The notes under the pieces were generated by a model. That model saw nothing but the letters and a program-made list of their open reading frames with translations, was not told the origin of the DNA and did not search any database. Below, one piece after another: positions 32,697 through 39,911 of a stretch of 47,839 bases of DNA; positions within the stretch are counted from its first letter, which is position 1, and every line of letters starts with the position of its first letter. The DNA is from an uncultured Chloroflexota bacterium. Lineage in GTDB: Bacteria; Chloroflexota; Chloroflexia; Thermomicrobiales; UBA6265. The position numbers and the translations under genes were made by a program. The stretch covers positions 1 through 47,839 of the forward strand of contig CALGSZ010000122.1 of NCBI GenBank assembly GCA_937901745.1, given 5' to 3'.

Positions 32697-33791
32697 GTGC
32701 TGACGTCGTTCGTAGGAAGACCGGTAAGCGAGCTGGATACGCCAGCGGTAGTCATCGATCTGGATGCGCTGGAGCGCAACATTGCTTCGATGGCGAAGGA
32801 TATTGTGGGCCGCGGTTGCGGTTGGCGGCCGCACGCGAAGGCGCACAAATCGCCGGCGATCGCGCACAAGCAAATTGCGGCTGGCGCGCACGGGATCGCG
32901 GTCGCGAAGGTCGGGGAGGCGGAGGTCTTCGCCGCGAATGGCGTTCGCGACATCCTGATCGCCAACCAGATCGTTGGACCGGTCAAGACGCGACGTCTCG
33001 CGGAGCTTTGCCACCACGCCGATGTCGCCGTCGCGGTCGATAACCCGGACAACGTGCGGGAGCTCGAGGCGGCTGCGAAAGCAGCGGGGACGCGGCCGCG
33101 CGTGGTCATCGAAGTCGACACCGGGATGGAGCGGTGCGGCGTGCAGCCGGGCGAGCAGGCCGTGAACCTCGCCAAGCAGATCGCGGATTGCGCCAACCTC
33201 CGGTTCGCGGGGGTGATGGCCTGGGAAGGTCAGGCGATGGCGATGCAGCCCGGCCCGGAGCGCGACGCCGAGATCGTTCGCGCCTGCCGCTCACTCGTCG
33301 AGACGGCGGAGGCGATCCGAGCGCAGGGCATCCCGGTCGAGATCGTCTCCGCTGGCGGGACGGGAACGTATCTCGTCTCAGCCGGAGTTGAGGGCGTGAC
33401 CGAGGTGCAAGCGGGCGGGGGCATCTTCGGCGATCCGGTCTACCGCGACCTCGGGGCGCGGGTGGAGCCGGCGCTGTCGCTGGTGACGACGTGCATCAGC
33501 CGGCCGGCGCCCGATCGGATCGTGGTCGATGCCGGCCGCAAGACGATCGATCCGAGCCTGCGGCCGCCGGTGCCGAAGGGGATCACGACGAATTACACGA
33601 TTTCCCTTTCCGCCGAGCACGGACGCATCTTCCTCGATGCGCCATGCGAGACGCCGCGCGTCGGCGATCGCGTGGAGTTCTGGGTCGGCTACGGCGACCA
33701 GTGCACCCATCTGCACGAATACATCTACGGCGTGCGGAACGGCGTGGTCGAGACGGTCTGGCCGGTCGCGGCGCGTGGCCGTCTCCAGTAG
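32697..33791 (+). CDS. DSD1-family PLP-dependent enzyme (D-threonine aldolase/D-serine dehydratase-like)
   Basis: A 364-residue fold-type III PLP enzyme. The N-terminus SELDTPAVVIDLDALERNI and the RPHAKAHKSP segment (Schiff-base Lys48 or Lys51) are typical of alanine-racemase-fold DSD1 enzymes, as are EVDTGMERCGV and SAGGTGTY. The C-terminal domain normally carries a metal site of His-x-Cys/Asp type; here the matching segment reads GYGDQCTHLHEYIYG, with Asp where His is expected and Cys kept. I chose the GTG at 32697 (AAGGA 10 bp upstream), which matches family N-termini. Members cleave D-threonine-like 3-hydroxy amino acids or dehydrate D-serine; the altered site makes the exact reaction uncertain. 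Confidence 0.85.
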   Translation: MLTSFVGRPVSELDTPAVVIDLDALERNIASMAKDIVGRGCGWRPHAKAHKSPAIAHKQIAAGAHGIAVAKVGEAEVFAANGVRDILIANQIVGPVKTRRLAELCHHADVAVAVDNPDNVRELEAAAKAAGTRPRVVIEVDTGMERCGVQPGEQAVNLAKQIADCANLRFAGVMAWEGQAMAMQPGPERDAEIVRACRSLVETAEAIRAQGIPVEIVSAGGTGTYLVSAGVEGVTEVQAGGGIFGDPVYRDLGARVEPALSLVTTCISRPAPDRIVVDAGRKTIDPSLRPPVPKGITTNYTISLSAEHGRIFLDAPCETPRVGDRVEFWVGYGDQCTHLHEYIYGVRNGVVETVWPVAARGRLQ

Positions 33792-33833
33792 CGGATCGGG
33801 CCACACGCCGCCAGCAACCGAAGCTCGACGTTC

Positions 33834-34370
33834 CTATGACGCTGGCTCGACGTCCAGCGTCATTGAGCCTTCGGCGAGCGTGACCGCGACGAGCCGTAGC
33901 TGGCGCGCGTCCAAGACGCCGTTGACCGCGTCCTCGATCGCTTCCGAAGCGGCTGACGCCGAAAGCAAGACCTCGTACATGCCGTCCGCCGTCATCTCCG
34001 TCACGACGAAGCGTCCGTCGACGGCGGCGACTTGGCCGGTGTAGGTCGACTCCTGCTCGTTCGTGATCAGGCGCAGCTCGATGTTGGCCGGCGTGATGGT
34101 GATAGTGACCTCGTCGGCCAAACCGATGTCATCGGAGCGCGCCCGCAGGCTGGCGTTCAGCTCATCCTCGCTGATGACGTAGGTGGCGGCGGTGGGCGTC
34201 GCGGCTTCCGGGACCGCGACTTGGATGGCAACCTCCGTCGCGAGCAATTCGGTCGTCGAGTCTTTCACGGCGTCGCGCGCCCGGGGTAGGAGGACGAAGT
34301 ACGCCAGTCCGAGCGTCACCAAACAGACGAGGAGCACCGCTCCAACCGCGATCATGCAGCCACGGCGCAT
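33834..34370 (-). CDS. Membrane-anchored hypothetical protein
   Basis: A 178-residue protein with no recognised family. One N-terminal transmembrane helix (MIAVGAVLLVCLVTLGLAYFVL, split by no charges) is followed by an extracytoplasmic domain. That domain includes a helix (DAVKDSTTELLATEVAIQVA), then mostly beta segments (SEDELNASLRARSDD, VTITITPANIELRL, STYTGQVAAVDGRFVVTEM). The pattern resembles small LmeA/DUF2993-like lipid-binding domains, but I cannot assert that. AAAGGAGTGTGC precedes the ATG at 34370. It converges with the DSD1-type gene. Confidence 0.72.
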   Translation of the reverse strand: MRRGCMIAVGAVLLVCLVTLGLAYFVLLPRARDAVKDSTTELLATEVAIQVAVPEAATPTAATYVISEDELNASLRARSDDIGLADEVTITITPANIELRLITNEQESTYTGQVAAVDGRFVVTEMTADGMYEVLLSASAASEAIEDAVNGVLDARQLRLVAVTLAEGSMTLDVEPAS

Positions 34371-34544
34371 GCACACTCCTTTCGTATTGCGCTTATGGCC
34401 AGCGATTTGGCCGACTCCCCAGATTGTGGCATGGCCGATGGCGGTGTGGGGTCAAGGTGCGTCGCTGCCGTACCGACGATTACGGCCGACCAGCGTTGGC
34501 GCTTCCCGACCAATGAGCTACCGGTGAACGAGCGGGGGACGTGC

Positions 34545-34550
34545 TAGGAT
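34545..34550 (+). promoter_or_regulatory. Putative -10 element for the citrate synthase leader
   Basis: TAGGAT at 34545-34550, the same hexamer as in the better promoter at 11365-11392; the -35 is poorly defined. Transcription would start near 34557, giving a leader of about 254 nt. Confidence 0.35.
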
Positions 34551-34556
34551 ACCCAT

Positions 34557-34810
34557 GAAAGATGGCCGGTTCTGCTGGTGACGCCGATGCCAGCACGTCC
34601 GGCCGATAGGTGCCACGCCCCGTAGCGGCTCACGATGACCAGCGCCGGCATCGAGGGGCGGGATGGCAGCAGATGATGCGGTCTGAGCGATAAAGGATGC
34701 CGCAACGTCGCGAGCGGCAAGCCGAGTGTGCGACGTGAACGGGAGCCACTCGCTCGGGCGGCATGACGAGCGGGTCAGGTGGCCCCAGTGTAGAAGTAAG
34801 GAGCGCAGGG
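34557..34810 (+). promoter_or_regulatory. Hairpin-rich ~250-nt leader of citrate synthase
   Basis: Four ordered hairpins can be drawn. H1 (34564-34604) is GGCCGG-TTCT-GCTGG...CCAGC-ACGT-CCGGCC, with a symmetric 4x4 internal loop. H2 (34611-34668) is TGCCA-C-GCCCC...GGGGC-GGGA-TGGCA. H3 (34698-34719) is TGCCGC...GCGGCA; an alternative stem, GCGG (34678-34681) with CCGC (34700-34703), excludes it. H4 (34745-34783) is GCCAC-T-CGCTCG...CGAGCG-GGTCA-GTGGC, ending 27 nt before the start codon. No known riboswitch consensus is visible. High GC makes some stems likely by chance, but the nested, evenly spaced layout and long leader suggest a structured regulatory RNA. Confidence 0.4.
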
Positions 34811-35974
34811 ATGAACCAGGCGACCGCGAACGGCGCCGAAGCCACATTGCCGAAGCCGGAAGGGCTAGAGGGGGTCGTTGCGGCGACGACGACGCTGAGC
34901 CATGTCTTCGGCGAAGAAGGCAAGCTCGTCTACCGCGGCTACGACATTCACGAGCTGGCGGGGAAGGCGTCGTTCGAGGAGGTCGCACATCTCCTCTGGA
35001 TCGGGCATCTGCCGAACCGGGCAGAGCTGGATGAGCTGAAGGCAAAGCTCGAGGCGAATCGCGAGCTGCCGGCCGAGGTCATCGAGGTCTTGCGCCTGCT
35101 GCCGAAGGAGACGGCTCCGCTCGACGCGCTGCGGACCGGACTCTCGGCGTTCGGCGCGATGCGCAACGATCTCTTCAATGTCGATGCGAAGCCGACGCTC
35201 GACGAGGCGATTGCCCTGTCGGCCCGCTTCCCGTCGATCCTGGCGGCCTTCTTCCGCCTGCGGCAGGGGCAGGAGCCGCTGCCTCCGCGTCCTGGATACA
35301 CCACGGCGCAGAGCTACCTTTATCAGCTCTTCGGCAAGGAGCCGGAGGAGCGGCACTGGCGGCCGCTCGACACCTACCTGGTGTTGCTGGCCGATCATGG
35401 CATGAATGCCTCGACGTTCACCGCGCGCGTCATCGCTTCAACGCAATCGGATATTTGCTCGGCGCTCGTCGGCGCGATCGGGGCGCTGAAGGGGCCGCTG
35501 CACGGCGGAGCGCCCGCGCTGGTTCTGGAGATGCTGCAGCAGATCGGCACGGTCGATAACGTCGATGCCTGGCTGACGGCCGCGCTCGACCGCGGCGAGC
35601 GACTAATGGGCTTCGGCCACCGCGTCTACAAGGCGGAAGATCCGCGCGCGGAGATTCTGCGCTCGATGGCGGAGCAAGCGAGCGATCCCGAGTTCTTCGA
35701 GCTGTCGCGGCGGACGGAAGAGCGGGCGCTGGCGCTGCTGCACGAGCGCAAGCCAGGGCGGCGGCTCTATACCAACGTCGAGTTCTACTCGGCGGCGGTG
35801 CTGGCGGCGGTCGGCCTGCCGGGCGACATGTTCACGCCGACGTTCGCCGTGGCGCGGTCGGTCGGCTGGAGCGCGCACGTCCTGGAGCAGATCAGCAACA
35901 ATCGCTTGATCCGCCCGCAGTCGGTCTTCCTCGGGTCGATCGATCGGAAGTTCGTCCCGATCGACGAGCGCTAA
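34811..35974 (+). CDS. gltA: Citrate synthase
   Basis: A 387-residue type I, Gram-positive/archaeal-length citrate synthase that condenses acetyl-CoA and oxaloacetate at the entry to the TCA cycle. Conserved landmarks: GKLVYRGYDIHELA, LADHGMNAST with oxaloacetate-contact His196, GPLHGGAP, MGFGHRVYK with catalytic His270, and GWSAHVLEQ near the C-terminus. The third catalytic residue, usually Asp in NVDFY, is Glu324 here (TNVEFYSA); similar variants occur in some thermophiles, to my recollection. AAGGAGCGCAGGG precedes the ATG at 34811. The long leader suggests control at RNA level. Methylcitrate synthase is an alternative reading that sequence alone cannot exclude. Confidence 0.92.
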   Translation: MNQATANGAEATLPKPEGLEGVVAATTTLSHVFGEEGKLVYRGYDIHELAGKASFEEVAHLLWIGHLPNRAELDELKAKLEANRELPAEVIEVLRLLPKETAPLDALRTGLSAFGAMRNDLFNVDAKPTLDEAIALSARFPSILAAFFRLRQGQEPLPPRPGYTTAQSYLYQLFGKEPEERHWRPLDTYLVLLADHGMNASTFTARVIASTQSDICSALVGAIGALKGPLHGGAPALVLEMLQQIGTVDNVDAWLTAALDRGERLMGFGHRVYKAEDPRAEILRSMAEQASDPEFFELSRRTEERALALLHERKPGRRLYTNVEFYSAAVLAAVGLPGDMFTPTFAVARSVGWSAHVLEQISNNRLIRPQSVFLGSIDRKFVPIDER

Positions 35975-35995
35975 GTTCCGCAATCACATCGACGC

Positions 35996-36056
35996 GAGGC
36001 GCCGCGCCGGCGCGCCCAGGTCATGGGGCGACTGGCGCCGGCGCCTCTTCCTATAT
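35996..36056 (+). terminator. Terminator after citrate synthase
   Basis: GAGGCGCCG pairs with CGGCGCCTC (9 bp), with a further GCCGGCGC/GCGCCGGC pairing possible inside; TTCCTATAT follows. It begins 22 bp after the stop codon. Confidence 0.65.
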
Positions 36057-36059
36057 GGG

Positions 36060-36088
36060 GCCTCGATCGCTGAGATCGGGGCTTTGTG
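36060..36088 (+). terminator. Second terminator hairpin after citrate synthase
   Basis: GCCTCGATC / GATCGGGGC (9 bp including G-T pairs) with a 5-nt loop, followed by TTTGTG. Together with the preceding hairpin it gives a tandem terminator. Confidence 0.55.
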
Positions 36089-36352
36089 CTGTTCAAGACT
36101 CCCGACGACTACTGTGACGGTGCACTTCTCACGCTCCCAGCGTTCATCGCTTTTCCCTCGATCCTGACCGCGTGATGCCGCTTCAGATAGCGGGGCCCGC
36201 TGATCCAAGGCGCGCCCAAGGGCGTGGTGTCTCTCGGGTCGTGTCGGAATTTGGATCCCCGCTCTGGAATGAAGAGACGAATGGGCGAGCGCAGCCGGGG
36301 AGCGGGCGCGCGCCAGCGGTGTGTTGGTCGGATTCAGGAGTAGGGCGAAGGG

Positions 36353-36916
36353 ATGGGCATCGCGATCGTCGGTGGCGTTGGGCGGCGCCGGACCGTGGCG
36401 TCATCGTTGGATGCTGCCCTGCGCGCGTGTGGCGTGGGCGATGCCACGCTCGTTCCGGTCCTGACCGCGGTCGTTCCGCCAGGAGTCACCGTCGCGGCCA
36501 CGCCGACGGCCGTGGGGCTTCGGCGGCGAGGCGCCCAGTTGCCAGTGCTCGCCGCCGTGCGATCGGCTGTCGGCGTGGAGGGAGGCATTGCCGCCGCGAT
36601 CGGGTGGTACTCGCTGCGCGATGGGCACTGCTTGCTCGTCGCGCAAGACAGCACCGCCGAGAGTGCCGTGCTGGCGGAGCTGGACGCGCTGGCCGGGGTC
36701 TATGCCGCGTTGCGCGACATGGTCGAGGCGCGCGGCGAGCCCTTCGAGGAGATGCGTGTCGAGACGCGAGTGGAGAGCACCGAGGTTGGGGCGGAGCCGA
36801 CGACCGTAGCCGTGATCGCGGTTCTGGAGCAGGAGGAGGAGCGGGACGCACTCGCACTGGCCGGGCGGCCGGGCGATGCCGTCCTGCCACTCGTTGTGGG
36901 GGAGGACAGGTCATGA
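36353..36916 (+). CDS. Pyruvoyl-dependent arginine decarboxylase-like protein lacking the Ser-Ser cleavage pair
   Basis: A 187-residue protein resembling pyruvoyl-dependent arginine decarboxylases along its whole length. Matching blocks are SSLDAALRACGVGDATLVPV, VPPGVTV, GAQLPVLAAVRS, GGIAAAIGWYSL and a C-terminal AAVIAVL-type strand. In active enzymes the chain self-cleaves between two Ser to make the pyruvoyl cofactor. Here the corresponding pair, just before the VVPPG segment, reads Thr38-Ala39, and the catalytic Glu position appears as Asp99 in QDS. Canonical activation therefore looks impossible, so this is probably a non-catalytic or reassigned relative. The start is an ATG preceded by GAAGGG. 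The stop overlaps the ATG of the DUF2156 gene (ATGA), so the two proteins are translationally coupled and may act together. Confidence 0.7.
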   Translation: MGIAIVGGVGRRRTVASSLDAALRACGVGDATLVPVLTAVVPPGVTVAATPTAVGLRRRGAQLPVLAAVRSAVGVEGGIAAAIGWYSLRDGHCLLVAQDSTAESAVLAELDALAGVYAALRDMVEARGEPFEEMRVETRVESTEVGAEPTTVAVIAVLEQEEERDALALAGRPGDAVLPLVVGEDRS

Positions 36917-37821
36917 CGCCGGCTTTTCCGAGATTCGCGCGGCTGCGGCGGGAGCATGAGCGGCTGGTGCGGCGACTGACGAGCGCGATGCCGCCGTACT
37001 CCGACGCGCTCTTCTCGAATCTCTATGCCTGGAACACGACGGAGAGCGCGGAGATCTCCGTGCTGCACGGTAATCTGGTCGTGCGGATGACGGACTATGA
37101 AACGGACGCGCCGCTCGTGATGTTGGCCGGCACTCAGCGCGTGGAGCGGACTGTCGAGCGGCTGCTGTGCCACGCGATAGCCGAGGGGCTGCCACCGGCA
37201 TTGCACTTGGTGCCGGAGGCGACGGTGCGGGCGGCGCCGAACCTGGAGCGGTCGTTTCGGGTGACGGCGGATCTGGCCGCGTATGACTACGTCTACCGGG
37301 CGGAGGAGATGGCGGCGCTGCGGGGTGGCGAGTACCAGGACTTGCGGGCGCGGATTCGGCGCTTCCGGCGGTTCGGGCCGGCGGAGCTACGACGGGTTGA
37401 GCTCGGAGACCGAGCGGCGCAGGCGTTGCTGCTCGATCTCTTCGACCGTTGGGCCGCCCAGAAGGGCGTCGAGGCGGAGCGAGCGACGGCAAAGGAACGC
37501 GCCGCCTTGGTGCGATACCTCTCGTTGGCGGGTGATCCCCGGCACCTTGGGCTCGTGTTGTACGACGGGGAAGGGCAGCCACGGGCATTCGCAATCGTTG
37601 AGATGCTTGGTCGTGGGTTGGCGAACGGGCATTTCGCGAAGGGAGATCGCGAGGCGCCAGGCAGTGGTGACGCCTTGCGGCAGCATGTGGCGGCGTATCT
37701 CCGTGAGCAGGGGGTGCGCTATCTGAACGCCGAGCAGGATCTCGGGAGGACGGGGCTCCGGACGGCAAAGCAAGCCTGGCGGCCCAGCCTCTACCTCCGG
37801 AAGTTCACGATTCGGCCATAG
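36913..37821 (+). CDS. DUF2156 (LPG synthetase C-terminal-like) protein
   Basis: A 302-residue protein with the DUF2156/phosphatidylglycerol lysyltransferase C-terminal fold, which consists of tandem GNAT-type domains. Typical segments are MPPYSDALFSNLYAWN, AYDYVYRAEEMAALRGGEYQ, and YLNAEQDLGRTGLRTAKQAW with a C-terminal YLRKF. MprF-type enzymes use aminoacyl-tRNA to modify lipids; free-standing DUF2156 proteins of this kind have no membrane half and an unknown acceptor. Start overlap with the decarboxylase-like gene suggests a joint function, perhaps amino-acyl or polyamine transfer, which is speculation. A much longer upstream frame is rejected. Confidence 0.85.
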   Translation: MTPAFPRFARLRREHERLVRRLTSAMPPYSDALFSNLYAWNTTESAEISVLHGNLVVRMTDYETDAPLVMLAGTQRVERTVERLLCHAIAEGLPPALHLVPEATVRAAPNLERSFRVTADLAAYDYVYRAEEMAALRGGEYQDLRARIRRFRRFGPAELRRVELGDRAAQALLLDLFDRWAAQKGVEAERATAKERAALVRYLSLAGDPRHLGLVLYDGEGQPRAFAIVEMLGRGLANGHFAKGDREAPGSGDALRQHVAAYLREQGVRYLNAEQDLGRTGLRTAKQAWRPSLYLRKFTIRP

Positions 37822-37928
37822 CTGCTCGCGCTTCCGTGTCAGGTGATCAAGTTGGGCGTCGTTGATGAGATGCATAAGACGCCGAAGGAGCTCGCCGAAT
37901 CGGCCGGATGATTCTCCTGGCGCGGTTA

Positions 37929-37955
37929 TTGACGTTAGAAGAATTCGGGTAGGAT
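37929..37955 (+). promoter_or_regulatory. Promoter upstream of the LuxR ATPase remnant
   Basis: TTGACG (37929-37934), a 15-bp spacer (short) and TAGGAT (37950-37955). The spacing is below optimum; the hexamers are good. The -10 matches that of the RNA promoter at 11365. Confidence 0.45.
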
Positions 37956-38048
37956 ACGAGCGTTGGTATGAGAAGAATGAAGGGTCACGCGGGGAGCCTG
38001 GGGCGTACGCCGCGCCAGCGGCACGCGTGGGCAGGGTGTAGTAGTTCG

Positions 38049-38348
38049 ATGGAGCAATCCGGCTCAGCGACGCCGCGAGGGCGGTTTCGGCTGCCTCCCG
38101 TCTACACCTCGTTTCAGGGACGGGAGCGCGAAGCTGCAAAGATCCTGACGAGACTCAAGTCCGGCGTTCGGGTCCTAACGCTCCATGGCCCGGGCGGCGT
38201 GGGCAAGACCCGATTAGCGATCGAGGTGATGCACCGCGTCGCCGACCGCTATGACAGGCGAGTGCTCTTCGTGCCGCTCGATGTGGTCACCGAGCCTGGC
38301 ATGGGCCTCGGCGTGGTCGCGTCCCGGCTCGGTTCGCCGGAAGAGTAG
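38049..38348 (+). pseudogene. Truncated LuxR-type ATPase (N-terminal P-loop part only)
   Basis: The frame (open from 37968; ATG at 38049) encodes the start of a LuxR/AfsR-type ATPase: RLPPVYTSFQGREREAAKIL, then Walker A HGPGGVGKTRLAIEV and RRVLFVPLDVV. It stops after about 100 residues, before Walker B and all downstream domains. Compare the intact 820-residue protein at 41165. Only 13 bp later a separate LuxR helix-turn-helix gene starts. The simplest reading is that a large deletion removed the middle of an ancestral regulator. It may be a pseudogene, or the fragments may be expressed as two small proteins, since the HTH has its own ribosome site. Confidence 0.65.
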
Positions 38349-38361
38349 GAGACGTGGAGCT

Positions 38362-38592
38362 ATGGCGCGAAGGTCGCAGGACAGGCTGACGGCGAGGGAG
38401 CGCGAGGTCGTGCAACTGCTCGCCGAAGGACACTCGGTCAACGAGATCGCGGAGTTGCTGAATCGTCACCCGAGCACGATCTACGAGCATCTGTATCGCG
38501 TGCGAGAGCGGCTGAACCTGAAGAACGACGCGCAGATTGGCGTCTACGCGGTCCAGACCGGCTTGGTCATGTGCGCGCCGCGGCATCCGTGA
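38362..38592 (+). CDS. Stand-alone LuxR-type HTH protein, probable remnant of a larger regulator
   Basis: A 76-residue protein that is essentially only a LuxR/GerE DNA-binding domain: LTAREREVVQLLAEGHSVNE, IAELLNRHPSTIYEHLYRVRERL, LKNDAQIGVYAVQTGLV. The fold is intact, with the recognition helix at PSTIYEHLYRV. AGGAG lies 10 bp before the ATG. Free-standing HTH proteins of this size exist and can act as regulators. Lying 13 bp after a truncated ATPase half, it more likely derives from a deleted full-length gene. A strong terminator closes the unit. Confidence 0.75.
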   Translation: MARRSQDRLTAREREVVQLLAEGHSVNEIAELLNRHPSTIYEHLYRVRERLNLKNDAQIGVYAVQTGLVMCAPRHP

Positions 38593-38619
38593 CCGGCAGG
38601 ACGGGCCACGCATAGCAGG

Positions 38620-38676
38620 CTCGCTTGGGAGTGATTGGATTTGGTGATTACTCCCAAGCGAGTCGTTCGTTTGTGT
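38620..38676. terminator. Strong terminator after the small HTH gene
   Basis: CTCGCTTGGGAGT pairs with ACTCCCAAGCGAG (13 bp, more with inner AT pairs) around a 17-nt loop, followed by TCGTTCGTTTGTG. It lies between convergent genes and can serve both directions. Confidence 0.8.
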
Positions 38677-38749
38677 GGCTTCCCGTCATGATCTGACCGG
38701 GGCTCAAATGCCCGGCTCGCGCCGGCAGCGGCTGGCGAATGTCGCGGGC

Positions 38750-39739
38750 TTACGCGAACGCCGGCATGACCTCCTTCGCCACCAGCTCGATCGTCCCTTC
38801 GTCGCCGTCCAAGATGTTCAGGATGAAATACTGGAATCCAGCATCGACGAGGGAGCGGTAGAAAGCGATCGTTTCCTCGGGCGTGCCGGCGAAAAGCGCG
38901 GGACCGCAGCGCTCCAGCGTCGGCTGATCCATGCTCGCCAGCTTCCGCTCCAGCTTCTCCCGCGTCTCGTCAACGATCAGCGGCATCGTGAAGTGGCTGC
39001 GGAGAACCGAGTCGAAGGGCCGGCCAAGCTCCTCGCAGTACTCCCGCAGCTTGCCAAACTTGCGGGCGATATCCGACTCCGTCACCGCGCTCCCGATCGT
39101 CTCATGGGCGCCCATGTTGCTGGCGTCGGCGAAGCGCGCGACCTGCCGGAGCGTCACCTTCTCGCCTCCGCCGGCGAGGATGATCGGGACATGCGGCTGC
39201 TGGACCGGGCCGAGGAAGCTGCCGTCGGTTGACGCCGACCATTGCTCACCCGAAAAGCTAAACGGCTGCCCGGACCAGAGTCCACGGAGAATGCGGATCG
39301 TCTCCTCCAAGCCGCGCTGCCGGACCGCGACCGGCGGGTACGTGAGCCCCATCTGCGCGAACTCATGAGGCCAGTCGCCAATGCCGATGCCGAGGACGAG
39401 GCGACCGCCGCTGAGGCGATCGATATCGGCCGCCTGCCGGGCGAGCAGGTAGGGGCTGCGGTAGTAGATGCAATCCACCATCGTGCCGAGCCGGATGCGC
39501 TCGGTCGTGGCCGCGAGCGCGGCCAGCGCGGTCCAACAGTCGGCGTGGGCGGTTGGGTGGTCGTAGCTGTAGTAACCATCGTAGCCCCACTCCTCCATCT
39601 GCTGAACCAGGCGGATGAAGTGACGCCAATCGGCTGGCTGGGGAAAGATGCTGATGGCGAAGCGGATGCGGCGCTGGCCTTCAGCGACCCAGGGGTGAAC
39701 GACACGGGGTGTCAGATCCGGCTCGAAGCCATCGGTCAT
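38750..39739 (-). CDS. LLM-class (luciferase-like) flavin or F420-dependent oxidoreductase
   Basis: A 329-residue TIM-barrel oxidoreductase of the bacterial luciferase-like family. Typical blocks are YDGYYSYDHPTA, TERIRLGTMVDCIYYRSPYL, LSGGRLVLGIGIGDWPHEFA, RQRGLEETIRILRGLWSGQP and QPHVPIILAGGGEKVTLRQVA. Such enzymes use FMNH2 or reduced F420 and act on diverse substrates; which cofactor is used here cannot be told from sequence. GAGGAG lies 10 bp before the ATG at 39739. It is divergent from the opine-dehydrogenase-like gene, sharing a 172-bp regulatory gap. Confidence 0.9.
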   Translation of the reverse strand: MTDGFEPDLTPRVVHPWVAEGQRRIRFAISIFPQPADWRHFIRLVQQMEEWGYDGYYSYDHPTAHADCWTALAALAATTERIRLGTMVDCIYYRSPYLLARQAADIDRLSGGRLVLGIGIGDWPHEFAQMGLTYPPVAVRQRGLEETIRILRGLWSGQPFSFSGEQWSASTDGSFLGPVQQPHVPIILAGGGEKVTLRQVARFADASNMGAHETIGSAVTESDIARKFGKLREYCEELGRPFDSVLRSHFTMPLIVDETREKLERKLASMDQPTLERCGPALFAGTPEETIAFYRSLVDAGFQYFILNILDGDEGTIELVAKEVMPAFA

Positions 39740-39911
39740 GCCAGAAACGCTCCTCATTCAAGTCAGCGAGCGCGGAATGCACATTCCGCTCCGCGCGGGC
39801 TGTGCCCGGTCTGTCCGGGGAGATGCTTCGCGCGGCAGTATCGCCGATGCTGTGTCATCATGCCGTGACCGCGTTGTGTCGTGTCCCGAATCCGAGCAAG
39901 AGGTCGAGGGA

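Noticed and set aside
36172..36912. Upstream extension of the DUF2156 gene
   Set aside because: It overlaps the decarboxylase-like gene in another frame and is almost pure Arg/Gly/Ala; the ATGA overlap at 36913 gives the natural start.
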